The notes beneath the pieces were generated by a model. The model was not told the DNA's origin. It did no database searches and saw only the letters and a program-made list of their open reading frames with translations. From Eleginops maclovinus (taxonomy: Eukaryota; Chordata; Actinopteri; Perciformes; Eleginopidae), in NCBI RefSeq assembly GCF_036324505.1, contig NC_086366.1:7255427-7319426 (forward strand): a DNA stretch of 64,000 nucleotides, written 5' to 3'. The number at the start of each line of letters is the position of its first letter. Position 1 is the stretch's first letter. Shown piece after piece: positions 47,328 through 60,671 of this stretch. The translations under genes and the position numbers were made by a program.

Positions 47328-49068
47328 AAGCAGCATGCTGGGAAATCTATATACCTTCTTATCGTAAGGAGAGGAATAAAACCTTAAGCCAGCATTGCTT
47401 TACATCTCTGTGGCTTGAAAAAAAACAAAAACGTGATCTTCCACAAGCGAACAAGGTCTAAAATATCTAGAGAGTGATGTGTCGTGCTTGTTGTATCCGT
47501 GACCAGAAGCGAGAAGCAACAGTGAATCATGTTTTTAGTGTCTACAAAATAAGCTTTTACATTTGATGTAGTCCTGGGTCATAATGCAAGAGTGACTTTC
47601 TCTTGTCAGGCGCAAATGAATCCTAAGGGCCTGTGTTTGCATTTAAACACACATTCGTGGAAATCGTTTTCTTTGTGCAGATTAAGATTATATTATTTTC
47701 AATTCAGCAAGAACACCACAGTATTTAGGCTGTAACTAAAATCACTTTTATCGATTTTGTTCTTTGCTACAGCGATGCTCAAGGATATGGAATCCTGTGA
47801 ATATTGCAACTTTTTTTATTCTCCAGAATAGTTGACAGTTATTGTTCGAGGCTTGGTAATTAAAGAAATCCAACAAGCCAAAACATGGAGTGGAAAGTCC
47901 TTCTGTCATAAAAATAAAATAACAGGTACAGTATGTGCTTTTAATTTGCTCACTTCTTTATTGCAGGCAGAGTGTTACATTACTTTTGCCATTTCTTTAT
48001 TACGTCATGCACGCTTATTACATTATCTGCATCTTGAGTTTGTGCATGCCTGGATGATCATCTGGGCCGTTTCTTTCTACTCTACTGCTTCGATAAATGC
48101 TGAGAAGGACAGTGTGTCATTATGGGTCACACTCAGGTCCTTTGCTTCCCCAGTTGGCCTCAGTATTGTTAATGGTCAGAGTTTAGTGTGGATATTAACA
48201 GGAAATGGACACAGTCTCAGCTTTTTTTTCTATGTAGAGGCCAGGTTGTGCCTTGAAATCCACTGGGAGATATGCAAACTGTAAAGCGTGTGTGACCATG
48301 GGAAATCACACGAATAGCTGGGTATCATCTGCATAGAAGTGGTAGGGGAAACCAAAAGAGTGTACGGTAACACCAAACGTCCTTGTTACCAGTCAAGTTG
48401 GATGCACACAGATAAAGAGACACCCAACCATTGAGAGCCACATCAACATCATTTGATTAAAGCTGGAGCCAAGACCGTAATATCCCTAGAAATGAAAAGT
48501 AAAATGAATAACCAGGAAACCAACATAGGAAGCCATTTTCTTTTAAACATTCACACAGGACAATGCAGAAGTAATTCTACACGATGACTGTAGGTTTTAT
48601 ATAGTAAACATACTAGTCTTAATTCATATTTTCATTATGAAAATACAGGCTGCCTTCCTTCCTTTACAGGAAATGTGCACAATTGTAATATAGTATTAAA
48701 ATATACTTCATGACGTTATTTATCTTGTATCTTTAAATTCTCTGAAGTACACTGTACTCTAGACTTTAGAGGTTTAAACAACTTATTTTCGGGGGGTTAT
48801 CTTGGCTGCTCCAATGTCTAAGTGTTATTTAACACTGTGCATCCAAAGTGCGCAGACATTCTAGTGCAGTTTTGTATTCAGTAACAAGCTCCCACAAAAG
48901 CATCCTGAGGGCTTCTTTCTCAATAAGATTCTGACAGCAAGTTCAGTGTTCTATGTGGAGCTGCAAATGTCATTTTTGACTCCCATTTAGCCTCCTCTAA
49001 ACTCTATCAATCCCAACCTATTGTTCTCTTTCCCTCCCATTAACTACCCTTTCTTGTTAGAGCTTGCC

Positions 49069-49172
49069 TGTGTGTGTGTATGTGTGTATTTGTGTGTGTG
49101 TGTGTGTGTGTGTGTTTGCGTGCGTGCGTGTATGCGTGTGTGTGTATGTGTGTGCATGTTCATGGGTGTGTA
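49069..49172. repeat. Compound TG-rich microsatellite
   Basis: TG units mixed with TGTATG, GCGTGCGTGCGTG and TATGCG; an imperfect, ageing tract. Confidence 0.9.
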
Positions 49173-49291
49173 TTGGTCTCAAAGGAGTGAGTTAACCCAG
49201 GGGTACAGAGGCGGCGAAGAGCAGCTGGAGATCCACTCTCCCTTGGTTCCTGTCCCAATTAATTAGCATGGACGTAGATGTATGCACACAG

Positions 49292-49338
<47 letters not shown>
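49292..49338. repeat. (CA)n microsatellite
   Basis: About 23 CA units, 120 bases beyond the TG-rich tract. The pair is in inverted orientation and could form a hairpin when single-stranded. Confidence 0.95.
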
Positions 49339-49340
<2 letters not shown>

Positions 49341-50276
49341 TAGTATAATATGCTTTGGCTCCTTGGATTCTAAGTCCCAAATATATCGGACAGAGTTAAT
49401 TGTCTCTTTCTTTGAACACCAGATACGTTTGGTGTGATGCATTGGGACAATTCATAATTACTGTGTTTTGAGTGTCAGTCAAAGGGTAGCTTGTGGCGCT
49501 AAACCCTTTTTCTATGGGCCTTTGTTGTGCTGCTGAAATTATAAGGGTTGTACAGCTTTAGAATTCTTAATTACAACGATATCTCTGAAATACAGTCATT
49601 TTCTTTCTGTACTGCCCTTTGGAAAGTTATCCATGCTTTTATCTAATGTATTCCCCTCTAAGTATGGGTCTGCTTAACTGGTCCAAAACACAGCCTAAAG
49701 GCTTCACCATTTCACAGAAACATAACATTTATCACTCCTATGTTGGCCTCCTTTCACTGCCTTCTTATTAATTTTAGAACATTTTTTAAAAAATTGATCA
49801 TCCTTAAGGAAAAACTAGGCCTGACCACGAGCTATATAACCCAGGAGTGTTATTCCTGTGGGGGGATGGGAGGGACATATTTAACCCTAAAGCTATAAGA
49901 AAGCACATTTGTCCCATAATCTGAATATCACACGACATGTATTGGAAAACTAAGACAGAGATCGATTTGTAGACACGGTTTCATCAATACACTCCCAATG
50001 AACTGAATTCTGTGTGAAATTATTTATTATAGTGCCAGCCACCCTTCTCTAGCTACTTTATTTCCCAATCACTCAACTGCAAGCCATTGCTCTCATTATC
50101 CTAGCGAATATGCATCCGTATCATAAGAGTAGCACAAATACAAACCCAATAGGCTTGTTCTTCTATCTATTGCATGCCATTTTTCCCTACCAGGAAAGTA
50201 TGCTGTTTACTTCCATTACACATAAAATGTTAATTGATGGTTAGTTATTTGTATTCTGTGTCTCTACTGTGACATG

Positions 50277-50645
50277 TTTCCATGCTTTAAAGTTCAAGTT
50301 CATACTGCCTTTGCTGCAGCACCTCTGATTGGTTAGCAGGCCGGCTCTGTTGCGATTGGTCCACTACTTAGAGATTTCCCGGCCCTTAGCCTATCACGTA
50401 TAATGGGTTGGACCACTAGCAAATAGAAGCATGATTGTTACAAAATGATGTCACTATGTTAACAAAGTAAACAAAGGAGTGCAATGGAGGCGTTGCAAGC
50501 GGTGGTGGGGGTGGGGGTTTGGGTTTGGGAGAGAAACTCTCTCTCCAAGGATTTTCGCCTTGCAGACCATTTACATGTACATAACCTACATAACACACTA
50601 CAGGAATAAAAGGAAAGCACCTTAAGCATAATACGGCCCCCTTAA
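50277..50645. repeat. Dispersed repeat family, copy 1
   Basis: Shares with the segment at 59828-60115 an ordered series of blocks: TTTCCATGCTTTAA, TGCAGCACCTCT, CTGATTGGTTAGC, GGCTCT.TTG.GATTGGT, CCAATAGAAGC-like, GATGTCACT, AAGTAAA.AAAGGA and GGGAGAGAAACTC. It has no coding potential, and neither terminal repeats nor a class could be assigned. This copy is longer at its right end (GCAGACCATTTACATG onward). Confidence 0.6.
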
Positions 50646-53600
50646 TTTGGTAACTATAATTGCTAATTCCCTTATTACATTTTTATTCAGCTCTTCAGAG
50701 AAGCAGATCTGTTCCCACTTCCCATGAAACTATCAGCATGGCTACAGACACACAAAGGGTAAGTTAGAAAAGGATGTTTTTGTAGAAATGTTCTCCTCAG
50801 CAGTCTTTTCATGATCGCAACAACAAAGCTCTTTATGTTAGCGATGCATATCTCAACATACATCTCTGTGCTGTGGAAATTGTCATGGTACCCGACATAA
50901 CAGTGAATATGAGAATGGCTTGCAGACTGTTTCAAGCAAGCCTGGAAACTCCTCCAAACTATCAACGCTACAGTGTGGATGCATTAACCAGATTCTCATT
51001 TGAAAATACCTTATCCACACCAGCTCTGCATTTTTCCACAAAGGGATAGCGGTTGGTCATTAGTTCTACTAACCCATTACCAGTTCAAGATCCTGGCTCA
51101 TTAAGGGAGCATTGCCTGGAGTAATGGCCATGTTGGCACACGTTATCCTCATCAGAAATGTGTACTTTCCGTTTCCACCACTGTGGATTTTGAACGACAT
51201 CTCATTGTTATTTCCTTCCATGGCAGCTGCCTCAGGAGTCTGAAAGCCTGTGTTAGTACACAGTCCTTACTTTAGTTTTCAGAACACTCGGCAACCTTGC
51301 CTGACTGAATGCTGTAAAAACTGGATGTATAGAGCCGAGGGGATCAATGAACTATTTTCTCAGACATTCTCTGCGGTAGGTACACCTGACCTAGCTCTGC
51401 TCGACAGAGGGAAAAGCTAACTGCAGAAGGCAAACACGGATTTTAATTATACACTTGGCTTCAACTAATTTTTACAGACGAGGAAGTGAGTTCATTTGAA
51501 GTTGTTGGATGAGAAGGGTTTTTAAAATCCATTATCCAAAGACGGCGTGTTTTTCTCATCTTAACTTTTGCAGTGCAATACTGCAAATGAAATGAATCAG
51601 CTGCATAATATTCAGACAAACTATTGGCGTTGAATAAATGTGCAATTATGTTACACAACTGAAGTGGTGACATCCATTTTTTGAACTAGCATTTACTTTT
51701 CATTTTTTATGACAGTATTTATATTCAGGCATCTGTGACTGGCAAATTTTTAATAGCAACCTCTGCTTGGTATTGACAGCCATCATAGAACAATGACAGA
51801 ATCAGGGTCATTAAGCAGGCTCAATTGAAGGCCAAAGTAGCCCCATAACCTCGGCTCAGCTCACTATATCAGAACACTGGCTAATAAAAACTAGGCCGCG
51901 GGGGCATATCACATTCTGATAGCCCTACATCGAAGGCCTGCTGTCAGCTTCATCCATTAATTAGAGTGAGAATGAGAGCCACCATTAGCAAATAGAGATG
52001 GGCTGTCATTTTCTTTAGCCAATTGACTTTGTGAGAGGGATGCTTGTGTCACAAGACTTGCTGGATTTAAAATGTGAATGAGATGAAGCTACTGGGCTTC
52101 GGCCCGGATAATGATAGTGTCATGGTCGGGTTAGCCTTTTCTGTGCTGCAGTTTCACTCAGAAAGCACTAACAGTAAAGCAGCAGGTCGGTCGGATGCAA
52201 ACGAAGCAGTCAATTATCTATTAAAGATAGAGCCTCTTAGCTATTGTTCATGTGTTTATACCTTAGAAAGCAGTTTTTAACCATTATTAAAACATGTTTC
52301 ACACTTCTGCTTAAACACAGCTGTCAGGCAGAGTGGAGGAGACAGACAGTTACTCTGAACTAAAGAGAGAGTGGCAGGGTGTCTGTTTCACGCTGTGCAA
52401 TCACAGGGCTGACTGTGGCAGCCAGTAGACATTTCATAAAGTACGACTCCAAATCCCTTCCGTACGTCATTTAAAGGCCATTCATAGAACACAAATAGGT
52501 ACAACACTTCCTTGTTTACAGGAGAGTTGCATTTAAGTTTTATGATTTATTTCAGCACATCTGTTAACAAAAGTACATAATGGTGCCTAATGATCCATTT
52601 CCTTATCATGTTTATTAAATTCCTTTGATGATACATTACTATGTTCATCGCAGCTGGTAAAGGTGGAGCTCATTTGTATGACTCTAAATACAGCTGCTCG
52701 ACATTTTAACCTGCACCTGCAATGTCCACCACTGAAAATGCATCTCTTGCCCAAACTTAAGGGGTTTGTTGAAACGAGCTGCAACTTTTAACCCACGGGC
52801 AGCTCAGTACCTGCCATGCCAGATGTGCTTTACATCTTGAAGTGGTATATAGGTGGAGAATCAGCTGTACTGTATGTAGATGCCAGATGCAGACACGCAG
52901 GAGTAAAAATAATCCGGTGTTTTACATGTCTGCCTTGCACATTTATGTTTGCTGCATTGCTGTGTTGAATCTTCTTTTATCATTTATCAGGGCTATACTG
53001 TATAACACTTTTAAAAAACGAAGTGTTCAGTGGATGGTTTTTGCATTTTCTGTTTGTAAGAAATGTGTTCTGTTTTTAGGTTAACGCACTTTGTAACTCT
53101 GTGTGTAAAGTTTGTTAACTTACTCCTGTTTGATATACAGTATCTTAAATGCAGCCTTATGCCAGCCATGGGTGCATTTTTTAAGTGCACAGTTACCACA
53201 AGTTAATAATTAATCCTGATTACTTACTGTATTGTTAATATGCATATTTACAACTTTCATTTCAAGAGAAATCTTCAATATAAACTAGGGTTACCCCAAG
53301 AGATACATCTTGTTTGTCTGTGAAGCTGTGCCGTTTTATGAAATATGTCACCATTTATTTATTCAACGCAATAAGCATCTGAATAAATTGGTTAAGAAAT
53401 GGTATTTCTTGAGCCACGAAGCCTTCAAAAGGCAAATTACAGCAGTCCAATAAGTGGGCATGAATTTCAAACATTTAGAGCTGGCACACTGAGTGAAGCA
53501 GACTGAGCTGACGGAGAAAGTATTACCTTTTCAACTGCAAGGAGCCGAGACAGTTACGTGATGATTCTGTCTGTGCCAGCAGGAAAGCGTCTACTCTCTG

Positions 53601-56600
53601 ATCAGCTCAGAACTGGATTTACTCGCTTACAGTATAAGCAGTTTAAAAAAATAAAGCTAGATCAGGAATTTGTCTTAAAGTAGTTCATGAATGAATTGCA
53701 TGTGGTCCCTGGTAGACCACCACACCCCAATACAGACTTTAACACTGTGCAATCACACTACTGCAATAAATAATGTATATTTACTGTTGTTACTCCTGGC
53801 TGCTACTTCAATACTCTGTAACAGTGCTGTTGAGAGATAAGGACAATGTGCAAAATACACTTTTCACATTTTATTAATGTGTTACCTCATTATATGTTCA
53901 CATGCTTGAAATAACGCTGCAACTTGTGTCTCACCATGGATGTGAACTTATTGGATTTTATTTGTTTTGCTTTGATCTGCGTGGTCAACCATGCCACCCA
54001 CTCATAATCATTTGGCCACTTAGCTTTGTCAATTAGCAGCCTATGACATATTATTGTACTTCTTCAAACTGTTTGTTTATTTATATAATAGCTTTCTTGA
54101 TACCCTTACTTCTCACTGTGGGCAGGCCTAAATTGACAAACATGAAATTAGCTTTTTCCATGATTTTACAGATTCAAATCAAAATCTGATGACAGTTACT
54201 CCTACTGCGGACAATTATGAGACAGTTGATGGTTAAAATATGTCCTTTGAAAAAAGTGTTGTTCCAGTAGTGACTGAGCTAAGTTATGCGTTTGCTAACT
54301 TACCATTACCATTAGCTTTTTTCTCCTAACAAAGATAGAGGCTGAGTCCAAAATTAAATCAGCTATGAAGTGGTTTGATATTTTGTATGCTGTCTAAATG
54401 TTGAGTCAGGATTAATATACCCTATACAGTTGGCTCAAAGTACGACAGATACATCATGATCTATAAAAGCTTCATGTACTTCACTGAAGGAATAAAGGCA
54501 AAGCGACGAGAGGAGAGAGAGCAACACAATTGAATAATGGTGTGACAGCAATTGTGTTATTAACAGCGTGAGTAGAACATTTCCGGGCTGACTTGATGTT
54601 TTATAGTCAGCACATCACCAAATATTTCACACATATTATTTTTGCTTATCACTTTCTGCCGTATCCAGCCCACAAATGGGAATTCAACCTAACCCTAACA
54701 CAAAGGGAGCACAGATTGTTGTTCATAGACTCAAAATGTCCCATAAACACGAACACTAAACTGTTCTTCCTGAGGGACTTACTTAAGGAAGAACATTCAG
54801 GAAGTCCCCCAGGAAAGGGTATTTCCTTGTATACCATCAGTCATTCAGGGGTCATTCATCTTAGACCTTCCTCAGTACATATAATGACCCTTCACTATCA
54901 GTTGACTTGATATGCGAACAATTTGAACACAGTTAATAATTTCAACAACACCAATACATTGATTACTAAACCCTAAAATGTTCTTTTTCCCCAGTATCAA
55001 ACTCAAATAATTTATTGAATGTCCCCACCTCATATACACCGCCACACCACTGCAGCGAGAAGTTGCCTGATAAAGCATTAGGTCATGCAGCGAGGTCTGT
55101 TGCTGTCTCCAGATACACAACATAAAATACGGGGCTGTGTATTATAGAGGAACGTTACGCCTCCCGTCATCCGGTCCTCGAGCCGACAGATGTACCAACA
55201 GACTGACAGACAGAGAGGTGCCAGCATAAAAACTCCACCCTCCCTGGCATGACAGGGAGGAGGACAGGATTGTGTATTCACACTCCATGTGTAGAGAAGG
55301 ATAACGTTCTTATGTGGCTTAGCGATACGAACAACATGCAGATCCGCACATGGAGCCCGAACAAATCGTTACATCCTAACTCACACAAGAAACATACTCA
55401 TAAGGCTTTGTAGTCCGTGCTGTAATTGGAGGTTAACCAGAAATGAAAGGGATATCGGCTTCTGTTGTTTTTTCACCTCTTTGCCACCATGGCAGAGGCT
55501 CAGATTATGTTGTCTAATTGTCATTCAACTTATTTTTACTCCAGTGTTTTACTTCTCAGTTACTTTATATGTTATAGCTTTTATCAGAATGAATATGAGC
55601 ATAACCTTCACAAAACCTGATTGTCATTCAAATCCAAATTACCATCTCATTTACATCAGCCCATTTGCTCTGAAATCATATCATCGTCTTTTCTTAATGA
55701 GTTAACAGCAGAAAAGGCAAACACTGAGCGGACAGAAAAATCCCCTTTGGCTGCCTGTGAGGAAACAATGACAGCGTGTTAGCCTTTAAATCAGCTGAGT
55801 TGGCTGACCTTTTGGGCTGAGCAACAGATACAAGGCACTGCTTAGCATAAAGTGTTGCAAACTAGTCTGTTTTTTGCTTTTTTTTAGCCTTTTGTCTGTT
55901 GCTATTTTTTGACATTTGTCCTTTTCAGTTACGGGAGGAAAAACTGCGTATTACACACTGCTTTTCTCTTTCAGCCCAAAGCCTCTGGAGTAGGGAGGAA
56001 GGGATGGAAACATCACATGGAGGCTGTACCACATGAGAGTCGGGAAAAGGGGCTTTAAGAAGGAAAAAGCAGAACTAGCAAAACTCACACGAGAGAAAAG
56101 CAGCTTATCTATTTTTTTATTTTTTTTATCCTCACTCTTCCTATTTCCTACTCCCGGGTTCCCATGGTGGTGTTGTGTTTTCATGAGCACCTGACTCACG
56201 GCAGCTCTCTGGGCTGTGGGGGAGTTATCAGTGAGCATAGCCAGATGCCCTCTCTCTAGGTAGCTGGCTGCATACAGTACTGTACCTCTTCTGCCTCTTC
56301 CCACACAAGCTGTCCGCTGGGCTTCTTACACAGACACATCGTGGAGCAACATTGTGTGTCTCCATTCTTTAAACAATGATGAGAAAAGAGGACGCCTCAA
56401 GTGTCTTCATTGGATCGCCGTGTACCTGATATCACCGATTCAAAAAACAGAAAGCAGACACCAGCAATGTCTTTTTTTTGCCTTGTGTTCCAGCTCCTGA
56501 TCACCTGAATACAACACACACCTGCATTAAAGATGGTTTTTCAATTGAAATTATATTTTCCAAATTGTGAGGTATAGGCCTAGTATTGCAGATTCTGCAG

Positions 56601-58489
56601 AGTCATGAAACGTATCAGAGGATCTAGAAAGCAACTGCTTAAGATGTTGCAGGCTGAGAGCAGATGGTGTAATGAGATAAACTGTAATAACAATCCCACT
56701 GTCAGAGATCCTGCCTGCATGAGACTTCACTTAGACGGTGGCAAAGCAATCATCACGGGCCATGTATTTTTCTATGAGATCCCAGCTTTGTAAATTTACA
56801 ACCAGTGCATTCAGGGTTGAAATGCACATGCTGGGGGTCTGCCGGAAAGTTCAAAGCAATGCATTTTAAATGAATTGGATTGTGTGGTGTGGCCAAATGC
56901 TCATCTAGGCACCAAAAGATGCATACATGTGTTTGTAGGGCTCAGTTGGTACACCACAGTGTGATCAGGTTAATTAACAGAGGAGCTAGCCAGGCTAAAA
57001 ATATGTACGTAGACTTAATGAAACGTAAAAGCATCCGTACATGTTCCTTCTGTTGAAAATACTGAAGCACACTGTGGTTCAAAGGTGTGCTTATACTGTA
57101 CAATATATTCTCCACTGAAAAGTCTGACCTGATTTTCAGTTGTCATATAAACAGCCTGCAGTTTCACACAAATCCTGTTCAATTATGTAACTCAGTGTTG
57201 TGTAAGGGAAGTGAACACAGCCCGTCAAGCGTGACTTGAGTAGGCTCTTTCCCCAACCCTGTATATTTGGAAAATAAATACTGCATAATGATAGCCATAT
57301 TTTAAGGTTAGAATTCAGTTAAGGTGTTTATGCATCTGAGTAAAAACATTGGGAGATGTGTGCTTTTTAAACATGCTTGAGGAGGGGATGAAAAAGGATC
57401 GTTTCACTGCATGACAAAAAATCCACTTCAACAATAATGGATAGCTCTCAGAACTAAAATGATGGGCTTTAAATGGTTCGAAAGGGATGTTTTGTTCGTC
57501 AGATTGGCTTTCAGTGGCAAAAAAAAATCTGTTAGTACTAACAATTGACAGTTTTGCTAGAGTAGGCATGTGATTGTGGTCTCTCACCCAGCTGCAAACG
57601 GGATTGCCCTCCATATCGGCACTATGCAGGCAAAACACACAGTTATAGGCAGAACAGAACACACAGCTGAGATGATGAACCATAGCATAACACAGCAGAG
57701 CAGAGTTCTTACAGTCTGACCTTGAGGAGAAGAAGTGCATCCCTATTCAAAAGATTCAATGCTGCATTCAGGTGAATATCTCTTGGGATCTTTAGAAAAT
57801 TAACACATTTAAACTAATATATCAATAAGTACAGTATACTTAAGATATTAATAGTAGTAGTGGAAGGTGAAGTAGTGTTACAGCATATGATCCTGTACTT
57901 CCTTATGATTAAAAGCTTCTGTCAATCTGATCCAAGCTGAAGAACTGGACCATGCCATTGCTTATGTTGTACCGCCATAAGTAAGCCTAGTTTATAAATG
58001 CCAAGGGCACAACTCCATTCATGTCAACGCTAATAGAAGGCTGTGAGTACAAACCATTTTTAACATCTGTCGCTAGCAGCACATGTATGTTAGTAATTCG
58101 CAATTATTAGCATTGTGCAATGTATGGTCTTCCAGATGTTCATACTGTACATGAGTTCCTGGACACGTTCTAGTGCTAGGTTTTCTGTCATCATTGCCCC
58201 AAGCACTTTAAGATGGGCTGCTGCATGACTGCACCATGTGCAGTGCAGTAGATTATTTACTTTATAATATGCATGCAATAGAGGCTCACTGCCATCTAGT
58301 GGAGTACCGTGAAGCTTCCCTCAGGTCGGTTAATGTCAGTGTAGTGAATACATACAGTAGATATGTAGGTCTGATCAATAATCTAGGTAAAATAAACAAA
58401 ATTATGTACGTTTCTGAATGAGAAGCAAGTGACATCCATTTTGATTTCTTTTTAATTTAAAATGTATTTCATTCTGTACAGTAAAAATA
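50646..58489. other. Intergenic desert, right part
   Basis: No gene, RNA or clear mobile element recognised between the dispersed repeat at 50277 and the sialyltransferase 3' UTR. Less AT-rich stretches (for example about 51830-52040) could be conserved regulatory DNA, but one sequence cannot show this. Confidence 0.45.
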
Positions 58490-59398
58490 TCCAGTGGTAC
58501 CATTTATTGGTTTTGTTTCTACAAAAAAAGCAACAAAGTAAAAAGGATGAAATAACTTAAGAACCCCAGACACCTGCAATCAAAACGCTAGCAAATGGGC
58601 AAAATACAAGTTGTATTTCCAGTCCAAGAAATAAAAAAAAGATAAGATGAATTAAATCCTGTTTAAATCAGGCTTGGGATCAATTCATCTTAATTTCAAT
58701 TAAACTAACATGTACAACAAAAGTAAAGTTCACAAAGAAATGATGTAGATTTTAACATACCTTCAACATAAAGCAGATGCTTGTTTGTTAAAGTGAATCT
58801 TAAACCACAGTGAGTGTAAGAAATAAACCGGTCTGATTTGTCTGGAACGCATTAACATCTTTGCAAAAAAACAACATAACATTGAAACTGCAGATCTAAA
58901 ATGCTTGTTTCCTATGATGTATGAATTAGAAGCCAACAGCTTCAAATGCTCCTAAAAACTAAATCAAAGCACTGTAATTATCCAATCTTAATTGGGTGTA
59001 ATTTCCCAGAACAACTGGGTGGCCTTTGAATTGTTTTCCTGCTCACTCATTGTGAATGTACAGTAGTGATTCAAATCCCAGTTGAATAAAAAACATAAAC
59101 AGTATGAGTCATGTCACCAAAGACAGAACTTGACAAGTTGAAGGAAAGCCATTATAAAGTCACTTTTTTATGTCTTAGTTTGACAGAATTTAAGGCGCCA
59201 GGGATATAAACATTCTTTAGAGTTCAACATTTTTACTCTTATGTCACCTAATGATGACTTACTACATGTAAAAAGTGTCTTGAATCCCACTGCAAAAGGC
59301 ACATAAGGATCTGGCTGGGTTTGACCCATCCAAATGCAAATACGTTTTGGTATTTAGTCACATTTTTGGATTCAATCCAACTGGAGAAAAAGTGTCTA
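58490..59398 (-). other. st3gal4: Likely 3' UTR of the sialyltransferase gene
   Basis: Downstream of the minus-strand stop codon there is about 900 bases of AT-rich sequence without a coding frame. A minus-strand AATAAA is present at 58508-58503, suggesting the transcript ends near 58480-58495. The length is normal for a fish 3' UTR. The boundary is inferred from the signal alone. Confidence 0.4.
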
Positions 59399-59488
59399 TC
59401 ATAGATGTGGGTGCAGGTACAAAATGGCTCCCGAATCCTCCAGTTTTTTTAAGGCTTCAGCTTCATGATTGAGATCATGGTAAGAGTT
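59399..59488 (-). CDS. st3gal4: Alpha-2,3-sialyltransferase (ST3GAL4/6 group), terminal coding exon
   Basis: The minus-strand acceptor ...ctgttgcag ends at 59489. The exon then runs 29 codons and a TGA at 59401-59399. It continues the upstream exon in phase 0 across a 90-base intron. It contains sialylmotif VS, H-x4-E (HDLNHE), at residues 4-9; in this family the VS histidine is the catalytic base. EALKKLEDSGAI lines up with the ST3GAL4 segment before its C-terminus. The last residues (LYLHPHL) differ from the mammalian NLTSF ending, so the protein ends with a divergent tail. No frameshift is seen. Confidence 0.8.
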   Translation of the reverse strand, partial: NSYHDLNHEAEALKKLEDSGAILYLHPHL

Positions 59489-59578
59489 CTGCAACAGAGA
59501 GTGTAACTGTATATGTAATGACACAATAAGGTAAAACTGAGATTATATTTGAAGCATTGTAGATCAACGCTAACCCAC
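59489..59578 (-). other. Last intron of the sialyltransferase gene (90 bases)
   Basis: A compact minus-strand intron with donor GTGGGT at 59578-59573 and acceptor GCAG ending at 59489. It separates motifs S/III from motif VS. Such short introns are common in fish genes. Confidence 0.75.
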
Positions 59579-59728
59579 CTTCATTGACTTCATGGTGTCA
59601 TATCCGTAGTAATGAATGGGGTGCCTTTGGCTCTTTGTGTGAGGGTATCCAAAACCAGCAATGTGGACCACATCACAGTAGTTGAGAGCAACAAACACAG
59701 CGAGGATTCCCGAGGTAGGATGCACGGG
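59579..59728 (-). CDS. st3gal4: Alpha-2,3-sialyltransferase (ST3GAL4/6 group), penultimate coding exon
   Basis: Exactly 50 codons on the minus strand between an acceptor (ctgatttacag ending at 59729) and a donor (gtgggt from 59578). The peptide starts PVHPTSGILAV and contains sialylmotif S: PTSG at residues 4-7, C18-D19 and GFG at 25-27 in VHIAGFGYP. Motif III follows, HYYG at residues 39-42. This family transfers sialic acid from CMP-sialic acid in alpha-2,3 linkage to galactose on glycans in the Golgi; motifs S and III help bind acceptor and donor. VHIAGFGYP and KSM resemble ST3GAL4, while HYYG..TM..M resembles ST3GAL6. Proximity to kcnj5 favours ST3GAL4 (both in human 11q24). The family call is firm; the paralogue call is tentative. 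Confidence 0.82.
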
Positions 59729-59827
59729 CTGTAAATCAGAAATAAATCAAATTAAAATTAAGAGCTGACTTCATTTATTCTGTTTATCATGACTTTTTTC
59801 AAATGTCTGACATTGTTTGAGGTATCA

Positions 59828-60115
59828 AGTTTCCATGCTTTAACGTTCAAAAAGGTCTTTATTCTTTTCGAGTACTGCCTGTACTGCAGCACCTCTTTTC
59901 ACCCTCTGTCTGAAACCAGAGCCCAGTCTGCTCTGATTGGTTAGCTGGTTGGCTCTATTGTGATTGGTTACATACAATATGTTGGATCACCAGCCAATAG
60001 AAGCTTGACAGTTACATAGGGATGTCACTGTATTTGAAGTAAATAAAGGACTCCAATTTAGACATTCAGGCATTTCCGGTGTGTGGGAGAGAAACTCCCT
60101 CTGGCATTACCATTA
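59828..60115. repeat. Dispersed repeat family, copy 2
   Basis: Same block order and orientation as 50277-50645, with an extra segment CACCCTCTGTCTGAAACCAG absent from copy 1. It lies in the sialyltransferase intron just beyond the penultimate exon. The extra block shows that copy 1 carries an internal deletion. Confidence 0.6.
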
Positions 60116-60671
60116 GGATAAATAGTTAAATAAAGGTTTGTTGAAATCTATATGCACCCAAAACGATCTCTGCTAGGTAATTAAATACATGAACTTAGCA
60201 TTTATGTATTAAAAAAATGGTGCATCTGTTGTGTAGTGAAAGCTGGAGTCATGTGATTCATGCCGGCAAAAAACTCAAACTGCAGTTCCATCCATTACCA
60301 CTAGATGGAAAAAGAGGGCCAGGAACTGCTGCCTCTGACCTGCACTTGAAAACAAAACAAGCCTTCCCCATGAACAGAATACTATCCAATGACCCAATCC
60401 TTTATAAACGTAAACCTCACAAGAGTGGTGCTAGAGAGGTGAAATGTACATACAGTACAGCACTTTAAAATTAATCCAAATGGTGGTTATGTAATGTGAG
60501 ATTCTCAACAACTGCATTCCTTTTCAACATTCTGAATTTGTGATAATGGGATATATCTTGAAATCTTGGCAGATATGACAAAGATTACCCTCATGTTGTC
60601 TTACAGCCAGAGACTAGGTAACTTACACTGGGTAACTTATATGCGGTCTGCTTGTGGGCACGTAGTGTTTA

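Larger units (their letters stand above)
42151..50276. other. Intergenic desert, middle part
   Basis: No gene recognised. Contains the hairpin at 44692, the (GA)n tract and TG/CA microsatellites. A 150-codon frame at 47832 begins at TTG and has no recognisable content. Confidence 0.5.

Noticed and set aside
47832..48284. 150-codon open frame on the plus strand
   Set aside because: It begins at TTG, shows no recognisable domain, and there are no supporting signals around it.
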